A stretch of 11,141 nt of DNA. It comes from Rhodopirellula sp. Lineage in GTDB: Bacteria; Planctomycetota; Planctomycetia; Pirellulales; Pirellulaceae. Position numbers and translations under genes: made by a program. How positions within the stretch are numbered: the first letter of the stretch is position 1; each line of letters begins with the position of its first letter. The stretch lies in contig DOPG01000010.1 of the NCBI GenBank assembly GCA_003513555.1, positions 1 through 11,141 on the forward strand, in the 5' to 3' direction. The notes beneath the pieces were generated by a model. That model did not search any database. It saw only the letters and a program-made list of their open reading frames with translations, and had not been told where the DNA came from. Of the stretch, positions 1 through 7,460 are shown in pieces.

Positions 1-588
1 AAATAGCCGAAAGTACCCTCCACCGATCGGTACCTTTGCGATTCGACTTTGCCAGAACGAAGGCGGGATTTCCGTGATCTCACCAGCAGGCGTTATACGA
101 GTATGAATATCGGGTCTGGCATCTGGGACGCCATAACGGTCGTGACGGATTGGAAAAATACTACTATCAAGTTTGAAACCTTCTTCCGCAAGGATCTCTA
201 ACGCCCATAGAGATTTGTTTGTGATCGAAAAACTTGGTGCTCGATAGGCAGTCACATCAACGCTGGTTGCCTCAGCGATTGCCTTCTTGCTGTCTTTAAT
301 GTCTTGTCTGAATTCTTTCCGATTCAAAGTGTAAACAAGTCGATGCCAGTAGCCATGTGATGCTAGTTCGTGCCCCGCTTCTGAAATCCGACGGATCAAC
401 TGGGGGTGTTTTTTTGCAACCCATCCTAAGACAAAGAAGGTGCCTTTAACTCCAGCATCCGAAAAGATGGATAGCAGGTGCTCGGTATTCGCTTCAACGC
501 GGCAGGGCATCGAGTCCCATTCCTCACGCTTGATTCGGTGGTCAAAAGCTGAGACCTGAAAATAGTCTTCAACATCGACCGTAAGCAT
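1..588 (-). CDS. Exosortase-locus polysaccharide deacetylase (NodB fold), 3' end beyond window
   Basis: Partial gene: 196 residues are visible and the frame is still open at the left edge. The family (XrtA-associated polysaccharide deacetylase, carbohydrate esterase 4 NodB domain plus a C-terminal DUF3473 part) is usually near 280-300 residues, so about a third is missing. Seen: MLTVDVEDYF at the start, with the metal and catalytic acids D5/D8; TFFVLGW at 50-56; GHELASHGYWH at 72-82, which gives the metal-binding histidines H78 and H82; YRAPSF at 115-120; and PIGGGYFRLF at 187-196, typical of this subfamily. It would N-deacetylate hexosamines in the secreted polymer. No export signal is visible. 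I chose the ATG at 586-588 because it abuts the conserved TVDVEDYF. In-frame GTG codons at 622-624 and 634-636 would add 12 or 16 residues. None has a clear ribosome binding site. A 209-base gap from the sugar transferase allows a promoter of its own. Confidence 0.93.
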   Translation of the reverse strand, partial: MLTVDVEDYFQVSAFDHRIKREEWDSMPCRVEANTEHLLSIFSDAGVKGTFFVLGWVAKKHPQLIRRISEAGHELASHGYWHRLVYTLNRKEFRQDIKDSKKAIAEATSVDVTAYRAPSFSITNKSLWALEILAEEGFKLDSSIFPIRHDRYGVPDARPDIHTRITPAGEITEIPPSFWQSRIAKVPIGGGYFRLF

Positions 589-797
589 GTTGGGAATGGT
601 GGTGGGACAAGTTCTGCTAGACACTATTTTGCGCACTTAGTGGACGGCTTCGCGACTAAGCTCACGATCGCTAGGTGTAATGTCTCGTTGGTGAAGGAAC
701 ACGCTACTACGTATTAGGTAAATCTAACCGGTCGGTCGTGCAAGCGATATTCATTCTGGTGACAAGGCGGCTGGAGTAGACGTTTGGCAAAGACAAG
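589..797. other. Intergenic gap between sugar transferase and deacetylase
   Basis: A 209-base stretch (161 to 173 bases if the deacetylase starts at one of its upstream GTG codons) with no supported gene. It contains ACGCTACTACGT at 701-712, which matches the element upstream of the exosortase at 11 of 12 positions when read in opposite orientation. The size allows a separate promoter for the deacetylase, but no clear -35/-10 pair could be picked out by eye. Confidence 0.35.
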
Positions 798-1739
798 CTA
801 CCGCGGACTGTTTTCACTCAGAGACAGCCCTTCCCAGGAGTCATGGGTATCATCATCCCAAGAATCATCCTCACGATCCCAGCCGGTATGGAAATCTTTG
901 GCATCGGTGTTGTCGTCAGTTGTATGCAAACCTTGATCCGGTGACGTCTTCGCTGTTGTCTCGACCATCAAAGTTGCGAGTGGGGTTGACGTACTGTCTG
1001 GTGATTCTGCTGGCAGGTGTTCGACCAATTCCTTGCGGTCAAGTCCCATGAGTCGGGTGAGCCGATCATTGCTGATGGATAGTACGCGGAAGGCGGTGAG
1101 CAACACCATGCGTTTGTCGAGCCAAAAACCCGCGTTGTCGATGTGGTATAGATCCAGAATCTGTTTCCGTTCCACGCTTCTCAGGTCGGTGTCAGGAGGC
1201 AGGTTGATCTGGGCCATGCCTGTGATGCCAGGCTTAACCATGAGTCGCCGCTCGTAACCCGGAATGACCTCGGACAAAACCGCCACAAATTCTGGTCTTT
1301 CCGGACGTGGCCCCACTAGAACCATCTCACCTTTTGCCACATTAACTAATTGAGGTAATTCATCGAGATGAAGTTTGCGAAGTACCATTCCCAAGCGGGT
1401 AATCCTCGAATCACCTTTGGAGGACCACTGTGGTCCGTTGGCTTCTGCGTCAATTCGCATCGTCCGGAGCTTCAGGACTTTGAATGTCTTGCCTTCTTGG
1501 CCGACGCGGGTCTGGCGGTAAATCCCGGGCCCGCGTGATGTGATTTTCACGGCACACCAGCAAATTGCGATTAATGGCATCGCAGGCACCAAGAGCAGGA
1601 TTCCAAGCCCGCGTTCAATGCGATACTTGGCCGAAAAATACCGGTAGCGTCGGTGGCTTGCGGGCAGTGACTTCGCTTCAGCGCACTGGTATGAGTCCGA
1701 ACGGACCTTACCGTAATTAAGTTGATTGCTTGTTCCCAT
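798..1739 (-). CDS. Bacterial sugar transferase (monotopic phosphoglycosyl transferase) with acidic C-terminal tail
   Basis: Protein of 313 residues. It would transfer a sugar-1-phosphate from a nucleotide sugar to undecaprenyl phosphate, the first membrane step of exopolysaccharide assembly. Seen: a hydrophobic re-entrant helix with prolines at about 45-64; KLRTM at 90-94 followed by acids D97 and E99, where the catalytic Asp-Glu pair of PglC-type enzymes lies; LDELPQLVNV at 125-134; GEMVLVGPRPERPEF at 137-151; and KPGITGMAQ at 169-177. These are the hallmark blocks of the PF02397 family. It lacks the four-helix/CoA-binding-like N-terminal half of WbaP/WcaJ, so it is the short form with about 40 extra residues in front. 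The catalytic core ends near residue 225. A tail of about 70 residues follows, strongly acidic from 275, with three tryptophans (W287, W294, W302). The start is ATG with no good ribosome binding site. It lies 176 bases after epsI. Confidence 0.95.
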   Translation of the reverse strand: MGTSNQLNYGKVRSDSYQCAEAKSLPASHRRYRYFSAKYRIERGLGILLLVPAMPLIAICWCAVKITSRGPGIYRQTRVGQEGKTFKVLKLRTMRIDAEANGPQWSSKGDSRITRLGMVLRKLHLDELPQLVNVAKGEMVLVGPRPERPEFVAVLSEVIPGYERRLMVKPGITGMAQINLPPDTDLRSVERKQILDLYHIDNAGFWLDKRMVLLTAFRVLSISNDRLTRLMGLDRKELVEHLPAESPDSTSTPLATLMVETTAKTSPDQGLHTTDDNTDAKDFHTGWDREDDSWDDDTHDSWEGLSLSENSPR

Positions 1740-1882
1740 CCCGTTGCTTTACTCAAAAGGTCTCACTTCGATCAGGCATTTAGCCCCATGCTCAACGCTT
1801 GGACTCTACGCCGTCTTGCTAGATTCTTGTCTATCGAGGCAACAAAAGCATCTGAAAAATCTCTTTGTTTGCCGGTTTTGTG

Positions 1883-1902
1883 CCCCCCCCTTCCCGAGGG
1901 GG
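1883..1902. repeat. C8 run and G/C-rich hairpin after epsI
   Basis: On the plus strand there are eight consecutive C (1883-1890). CCCCCT at 1886-1891 pairs perfectly with AGGGGG at 1897-1902 across a five-base loop. The hairpin lies 14 bases past the epsI stop codon, in the gap before the sugar transferase. On the transcribed minus strand it is followed by a mixed sequence, not a run of T, so it is not a standard intrinsic terminator. It could still stabilise the 3' end of the upstream message or slow polymerase. The function is inferred; the structure is directly visible. Confidence 0.45.
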
Positions 1903-1915
1903 TGTTTCGCCGCCC

Positions 1916-2620
1916 TTACGCAGGCTTTAGCGGAGGTGGTTTCTGTGTTCCGATCTGCAGTCTTTGTAGTGCTGGCAGGAACTCCCGCAAAAAGTCTTCT
2001 ACCGGTGAGGTATCTTCGCCCGATTTTGCCGGAGGTCCCGCTACTTGGATTTTGTAGAGTGAGTCGGTAAGCCAGACGCGTGGTAGCGACGAAGCTTTCC
2101 ATGGACCACCGTCGCTCCAGCCGTAACACACTTCCATGTGAGGTGGCTCGTTGGCGTCTGGTTTTCGAAACTTGACTTTCCAAAGCGTCTGAGTTTCACC
2201 GTTTATCATGATGGGTGTCGAAACTCGCTCTCCGGCAGGCTCAGTGCCTATGCTGCTGTAGCAGACCTCGGGGGTGTGGACTGCAATAGGACCACGCGGC
2301 CCGTAGACAACAAACACTGTGATTTGATCACCCGTGATATCATTCGCATATTCCCGCAAAGTCGATCCGTAACAACGAAGTATTCGCTTAGCGGAGTCTT
2401 CCAGCTCTGTTTCTGAAACGAGTCGCCAATTACCAATGTTTACCGGCAGGGTTTGAAGGGTTTCAGCTTGTTCCTTCACAATGTCCAAGCGTGTCCATCG
2501 GCCATCCAAGTATCCGTGCGCTACACCGCCCGTGAGAATGAGAAGTATGCAAAGTAGGATAGCTTTCCCCCTAGGTGCTATTGCACCTGTTTTATCCTGA
2601 TTGGAAGCAGAGCTATTCAC
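1916..2620 (-). CDS. epsI: Exosortase-associated protein EpsI (DUF3485), stand-alone
   Basis: About 234 residues from the chosen start. Family DUF3485/EpsI: often fused to the C-terminus of exosortases or encoded beside them, needed for exopolysaccharide production in the methanolan locus; its biochemical role is unsettled. Seen: one N-terminal membrane helix at about 19-38 with a short tail before it; an INIGNW-like segment (residues 61-66); YGPRGPIAVHTPEVCY, with H115, E118 and C120, the family signature; then W174 and R181 in the region GGPWKASSLPR. The bulk of the protein is expected outside the inner membrane. An in-frame TTG at 2657-2659 would add 13 residues and overlap the TPR gene by 11 bases. 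I prefer the GTG at 2618-2620, because AAAGGA lies nine bases upstream (2630-2635) and the gap to the preceding stop is then 28 bases. The C-terminus is proline-rich. It sits about 7 kb from the exosortase gene but is co-directional. Confidence 0.88.
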   Translation of the reverse strand: MNSSASNQDKTGAIAPRGKAILLCILLILTGGVAHGYLDGRWTRLDIVKEQAETLQTLPVNIGNWRLVSETELEDSAKRILRCYGSTLREYANDITGDQITVFVVYGPRGPIAVHTPEVCYSSIGTEPAGERVSTPIMINGETQTLWKVKFRKPDANEPPHMEVCYGWSDGGPWKASSLPRVWLTDSLYKIQVAGPPAKSGEDTSPVEDFLREFLPALQRLQIGTQKPPPLKPA

Positions 2621-2629
2621 GATGAAATT

Positions 2630-2635
2630 TCCTTT
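2630..2635 (-). promoter_or_regulatory. Ribosome binding site deciding the epsI start
   Basis: AAAGGA on the minus strand, nine bases before GTG at 2618-2620. It supports this GTG over the TTG at 2657-2659, which would overlap the upstream gene and has no comparable element. Confidence 0.55.
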
Positions 2636-2648
2636 GTTAGGTTCACGG

Positions 2649-5600
2649 CTAACCTTCAAAACGCATCCGAATTTTCTTTAGGTCTCGACGTTCGGCTGGC
2701 GTTAATGCCGCTTTTCGTAATTCATTGAGGTCCAGTTGTGACCACTGCGAAATTGCTTCCACTCTCTTGTCCTGCTCCAAAAGAGCAACTAGCAGGTGGA
2801 AACGGTATCTCGGATCTGGGCTTGCACTGATGGCCTCACGCAGAACGTTTTCCGCTTCAATGCCCTGGTTATTGCGAACCAAGACCAAGCCAAGCGTGTC
2901 GAGTAATTCGGGACTTCTGCCGTAAAGTTTAATTGCTCTTCTCGCATATGGGATTGCTTCCAGCTCCCTGCCCTTGATTTCAGAAAACGCCATTGCGAGG
3001 TTGTTGAGTAAACGTACGTTGTCAGGCGAGTACCTTGCTGATTCTTTGTAGAGCGGGATTGCGTCGGCATATCTCTCTTGCGCGAGACGCATGGTTGCAA
3101 CCGCTTCAAGTAGATTCGCGTTTTTGGGATGCTCTTGCAGTGCTTGCTTGAGTAGAGCCTCTTCTGTTTCTGCAAGAGGACGTGCTTGAACTCCCAGTCC
3201 CATCAATACGGCAACATCAGCTAATGCGGCTGCCGTCTCAGCTTTATGGTCCGCTGTATATTTTTCGATGCAAAGCTCTATGGCTTCATTAAATCGGCGA
3301 GCACGCGTAAGTCCAAGTATGTAAGGACGGAACTTTTCTGGGTCATCCTGGTAAGCCCGTTCCAGCCATTCGATTGATTCGTTGTGGTAACCAAGTTTTG
3401 ACAAAAGTTGCCCTGCTGTTTCCCAAACACTAGCCTGCAAAAGTCCATCGACTTTCAATGCTCGCTTCGCCCACGCTTGGGTGTACTCTTCTATCTTCTG
3501 GTTGTCGCCGGATTGTTGAGCGAGTCGTAGCCGCAAGTCCAACGCGATTGGAGACCCTTGGGTTATTGCATCAAGCTGGTCAGCAAGTCCAGTCACATCT
3601 TGCGTTTGCTTTGCACGCAGCAGCAGGTCGCCTAAGCGATAAATGTCCGAGGGTCTTGGCTTTTCTCTATTAATTAAGGTGAGATATAAGCCGCGGGCTG
3701 CAGATAAAGCCCGTTGAGCTTCCGGTGAATTGGTGTCCGCTGAGGCTGCAATTCCCCATCGTCTACGTAGCAGAGATGCAAGCAGACGCCTCGCATCGTC
3801 GGCTTTGGGATCGTTTGATTTGATTAAGCGCGTAAGTATCTGCTCGGCCTGTACTTCTTCTTTTTCATCGCCTCGGTTGAGAAGTATGAGTGAATGCAGA
3901 AGCTTGTTTTGCGAATCTCCAGCAAGCTTGGTATCGAGCAAATTGTCAAGCCGTTTCCACGGAACTTCTGCCCCCGATCGTAGGGCCAGTGCAAGTGCAA
4001 GCCGGTTTCTGATGTCAAGTCTCGTTGGCGCGAGTTGAAACGCGCGCTCAAGTGACGTGATTGTGTTGTTGTTATCACCTATGAGTTGATAGTACTGAGC
4101 AAGTGCTAGGTACACTTGGGGATCCTTGGGGGCATTGCTCTTCGCTCTATTGAGTAACGGGAACGCAGATGCACCATCCTTGATCTGCACATAAGCCAGT
4201 CCAGCTAAGAGTGAGCGAGTTGGCTCGTTGATCTTACTCTCGGCCAGTTTCGCAATGTCGAGACGCAACGCATCTGGATCAAAGAATTCAGCTCGAAAGC
4301 GAAGTCGCATTTTGTAAGCGCTGACGCTGGTATCTGCAGACAGTTCGGTGGCGATGTCCAGCGCTGTTCTCGCTTCTGAGAGTAAGTCGTCTTTTGCAAG
4401 CTGTTCATCTGTTGAGCGGGCGGCCATCATTGCGGCCTGAGCGACTAACAGCCACGAAAGTTCATCTTGGTCATTTGATTCCGCAGATTTGCGTGCGAGC
4501 TTCAGACTGTTCTGGTATTCGCCTTTTCGTTCGGCGATAGATACTCCAAATGCGGCAATGTTAGCGTTCGCTTGCCGGAGTCTCTCGAACCGACTGTACT
4601 CAGACTCTGCTTCCGATACGCGGTTCATTTGAAGCAAGAGTTTGGTAAGCAAATAGGAGGTCGAGAGGCGAACGTCACCATTGGATATTCCTGCCTGAAG
4701 AGCCTGAATTGCCAAGCTCGTCTCCCCACGGGCGGCTGAAATTTGGCCTTTCAGACTCAAACCGAGGCACCATCGAGGCCGGGCCGCACTGATCTCGGCA
4801 CTTAGCTGACTCGCCTCCGCCATCAGTTCATTGTTCTTTTCTGCTGGCAGATCTTTGTTGCTCGATTCCGTCAGCAGTCGAATCGCGGTTGCCAGTTTCC
4901 ACCATGTTTTTGTTGCATTGTCCACACCATTGATAACTTGTATCGCTGATTCTAGGCCTGAAAAATCAGTGTCAGAGTCAATCGGCGCTGGGAGATCCGC
5001 CAAAGCATACGTGAATAAGCGGAAGCCACTTTCTGGTGTGTGTTGCTTGATGGGCACATCCAAGAGTAGCTTGAGAGCTCGTTTCCTCTCGTTTTGGGTC
5101 GCCATGAATTCAGCTGCCAGCATCGTTGAGTCAAGGACGTCATCCGGGTGTGATGCGGCATGTGCTAGTAGATCATTGATCGCCGATTTGAGGTCGCCTG
5201 CAGCTGCTTCGAATTTTGCGTTAGTCAACGTAAACGACAAAGAATCCTCGCCCACGAGATCGCGCAGACGCTCAATCAATCGACGTCCGGTCGTGATTTC
5301 TCCAGCTTTGGCGAGAGAAAGCGCGGCAGCAGTTTGTATTTTGGGATCGTCTGGCGAAGCATCCGCTAGTTTCGTTAGCCGCTGCAGAGTTGACTGTCGT
5401 TCGCTTCCGTCGTCACGATCAGGTACTGCTAGTGTTAGCAATGCAAGTTCGCTTTTCAGTCCATTCAAGCCGTTCGAGTCGTCATCTGAATCCGTGAGTT
5501 TAAGTAAGTTCTCGCGGACGAGGTCGAGCCTACGATAGATCGATTCAAAGTTTCGTTTTCTTGGTGGTTTTGCTAATTCTTCGGCGATGACGGCCCGTAA

Positions 5601-7418
5601 TTGTTGGACTTGTAAAAGCGGCGAGTTTCCATCGATGGATTTCCACTGTTTGATGGCATTCGATACATTGCCTGCGGAGGTCCAAGCTTGCGCCGCTAAA
5701 ACCCGTAATTGCTGTTTTTCGGGGGAAAGGACGCTTGCCGCTTCAAACGCCGTCGCCGCCAAGTCCCAAGCCTCCATCCGACGATAGACATCCCCGAGCA
5801 ACAGCATCGCTCTGAGACGCTGGGCGGTGCTCACGGAAACTTGGTTGCGTAACGCGTCCTCAAGTATTCGGGATGCATCGTCAAGCCGGCCCTCGCGGCT
5901 TGCGATCATGGCAATGATGACATCCTTGTTCCAGCTGAAATCATTCAACTGGGCTTCTTCAGCAGATTTTTGTTCCTGAGTGAGTCGAGTGCCTGCGGTG
6001 CCGACAAGGTTGGCCCGCCTTGCCTGAATTGTTTTGTCAAGTTGTTGTACGGCTTCTTTCGCATCTCCTAACGGTCCACTACTGCTTAGGTTTGCAGCGC
6101 GCATCATCTGTAACTTGGGTGACTCAACCTCCAAACGTTCAATTCCTGCCAGCAGAATCTTGTTCACGCTTGCATCTGTTGCGTCGGGGGGAGCTTGCGT
6201 ACGCAAGACGTAGGTGCCTTCGATTATAGAAGCGGGGATCTGGGTATCAGGTAGGGCCAATAATTGATCAAGTATGGAAATAATTCTCGCGAATTCGGGA
6301 GAGTTTTTTTGGAGTTCAACGTTGGCCCATTCATTAATTACGTTGTAGTCCCAAACCGGTTGATAGGTCTGCGATGAATGGGGGGGCGGAAGGGTCGGTT
6401 TCGATAATTCGAGCAAGGATTTCGCATCTGTGTCAGTGATAGCGTCTTGTTTTGCGTTTGCAGATTCCTTCTTCAGTCTGGCTAGGGCTGATTCCACTTG
6501 TTCATCGAGCAGCCTCGTCGCCTCGTCGGCGTCATCATTGAAAAGCAGGCTGTACAGAATGAGTTGAGCTTGGCCGTCGTGGCTCATCTCTCTGAGTTCG
6601 GTCTTCAGTGCCGCCTTAATTGAATCAGTACTCGCCGCTCCGTTAGGCAAAAAAGATTCCGGACGCTCCAAGATTTCTTTTGCGAGACGACCTGCCAACG
6701 CGATATCGTTTGGGTTGGCCTGCCATGCGGTGGTGACGATTGTCGAGAGGGGTTGCTGGTCAAGCCAAAGCCAATAGTCTCCTGCCTTGTCAATGATTTC
6801 TGCATCAATCTCTCGAGTGGCAACAGTGCTTGTTGATAAAATTGAGTGTTTCGCAATCGCAAATGCACGTAGGATTTCCTTGTCATCTTTGCCGGCATTC
6901 AGGCCGATTACCCTTCGTCTGATACTGGTTGCATGGATTGCTCCAAACTGCAGTTCACGCTCGATCAGTTTTCGCTCCAGTGCCTCAATTTCTCCATTCT
7001 GATCCTGCGAGTCATGTTTTTTCAAAATCGCAACAGCTTCGGACATTAGATTTCTAGCTCGCTGAACACGATCCAGTCGGTTGGCCGGTGGCAGCTCAAC
7101 GGCTTGGTTCGCAACTTCCGCCAGATCCAGTGCTGTTACTGGATCATCTGGCTTTAGTATCTTCAACTGTTGAAGCCACTTCAGTTGCATTTCCCTGTCG
7201 TTTGCTGCACCTGCTGCTGCGGCTCGCGTCGCGAGGGTTTTTTCGATGTTGCCAGATTGATACCAGTAGGCTGTGGCAATAAACGCGACGGCGGTAGCAA
7301 TCGCTGCAACGGAAGTTAGTAATAACTTTCCGTTGAACTCCCATCGTAGTGATCGGAGGTCGTGCCTGGAGGTACTCTCCGCGACTTGGTCGGGTCGGTT
7401 GGGATTTTCCATTTTCAC
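2649..7418 (-). CDS. Giant membrane-anchored TPR-repeat protein (PrsT-like position)
   Basis: About 1589 residues. One membrane helix (about 31-53) follows a short charged cytoplasmic tail. The rest is predicted alpha-helical, Ala/Leu/Glu-rich and without further hydrophobic spans, so it should project outward as a long solenoid. Tetratricopeptide repeats are clearest in the C-terminal half: near 1095-1150 (KDPQVYLALAQYYQLIGDN and the next helix pair) and in a run from about 1350 to 1555 that includes NANLLEAVATMRLAQERYADA, VRLLNNLAMAF and LLDTLGLVLVRNNQGIEAE. The middle is more divergent. Proteobacterial exosortase loci encode a TPR lipoprotein, PrsT, of roughly 900 residues; this protein holds a similar place but is much longer and membrane-anchored, so homology is not claimed. 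The role is presumably scaffolding of the polymer assembly or export complex (inferred). Start: GTG at 7416-7418, eight bases after GAGG. Alternatives are GTG at 7425-7427 (too close to GAGG) and ATG at 7410-7412. It follows the kinase gene after a 42-base gap. Confidence 0.9.
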   Translation of the reverse strand: MKMENPNRPDQVAESTSRHDLRSLRWEFNGKLLLTSVAAIATAVAFIATAYWYQSGNIEKTLATRAAAAGAANDREMQLKWLQQLKILKPDDPVTALDLAEVANQAVELPPANRLDRVQRARNLMSEAVAILKKHDSQDQNGEIEALERKLIERELQFGAIHATSIRRRVIGLNAGKDDKEILRAFAIAKHSILSTSTVATREIDAEIIDKAGDYWLWLDQQPLSTIVTTAWQANPNDIALAGRLAKEILERPESFLPNGAASTDSIKAALKTELREMSHDGQAQLILYSLLFNDDADEATRLLDEQVESALARLKKESANAKQDAITDTDAKSLLELSKPTLPPPHSSQTYQPVWDYNVINEWANVELQKNSPEFARIISILDQLLALPDTQIPASIIEGTYVLRTQAPPDATDASVNKILLAGIERLEVESPKLQMMRAANLSSSGPLGDAKEAVQQLDKTIQARRANLVGTAGTRLTQEQKSAEEAQLNDFSWNKDVIIAMIASREGRLDDASRILEDALRNQVSVSTAQRLRAMLLLGDVYRRMEAWDLAATAFEAASVLSPEKQQLRVLAAQAWTSAGNVSNAIKQWKSIDGNSPLLQVQQLRAVIAEELAKPPRKRNFESIYRRLDLVRENLLKLTDSDDDSNGLNGLKSELALLTLAVPDRDDGSERQSTLQRLTKLADASPDDPKIQTAAALSLAKAGEITTGRRLIERLRDLVGEDSLSFTLTNAKFEAAAGDLKSAINDLLAHAASHPDDVLDSTMLAAEFMATQNERKRALKLLLDVPIKQHTPESGFRLFTYALADLPAPIDSDTDFSGLESAIQVINGVDNATKTWWKLATAIRLLTESSNKDLPAEKNNELMAEASQLSAEISAARPRWCLGLSLKGQISAARGETSLAIQALQAGISNGDVRLSTSYLLTKLLLQMNRVSEAESEYSRFERLRQANANIAAFGVSIAERKGEYQNSLKLARKSAESNDQDELSWLLVAQAAMMAARSTDEQLAKDDLLSEARTALDIATELSADTSVSAYKMRLRFRAEFFDPDALRLDIAKLAESKINEPTRSLLAGLAYVQIKDGASAFPLLNRAKSNAPKDPQVYLALAQYYQLIGDNNNTITSLERAFQLAPTRLDIRNRLALALALRSGAEVPWKRLDNLLDTKLAGDSQNKLLHSLILLNRGDEKEEVQAEQILTRLIKSNDPKADDARRLLASLLRRRWGIAASADTNSPEAQRALSAARGLYLTLINREKPRPSDIYRLGDLLLRAKQTQDVTGLADQLDAITQGSPIALDLRLRLAQQSGDNQKIEEYTQAWAKRALKVDGLLQASVWETAGQLLSKLGYHNESIEWLERAYQDDPEKFRPYILGLTRARRFNEAIELCIEKYTADHKAETAAALADVAVLMGLGVQARPLAETEEALLKQALQEHPKNANLLEAVATMRLAQERYADAIPLYKESARYSPDNVRLLNNLAMAFSEIKGRELEAIPYARRAIKLYGRSPELLDTLGLVLVRNNQGIEAENVLREAISASPDPRYRFHLLVALLEQDKRVEAISQWSQLDLNELRKAALTPAERRDLKKIRMRFEG

Positions 7419-7426
7419 AGAATACA

Positions 7427-7432
7427 CCTCAG
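7427..7432 (-). promoter_or_regulatory. Ribosome binding site deciding the TPR gene start
   Basis: CTGAGG on the minus strand. GAGG is eight bases before GTG at 7416-7418, near-ideal spacing. The longer reading from GTG at 7425-7427 would overlap this element, which argues against it. Confidence 0.6.
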
Positions 7433-7460
7433 CAGCTTTTTAGGTGGATCGAGCTAAGGA

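Noticed and set aside
589..797. Sigma-54 or sigma-70 promoter before the deacetylase
   Set aside because: TTGCAC is present on the minus strand, but no GG at the -24 spacing and no good -10 hexamer at 16-18 bases; support was too weak to annotate.
1722..2070. Two plus-strand open frames of 111 and 114 codons covering the epsI-sugar transferase gap
   Set aside because: They overlap each other in different frames and run into epsI. No recognisable domain and no ribosome binding site; probably chance.
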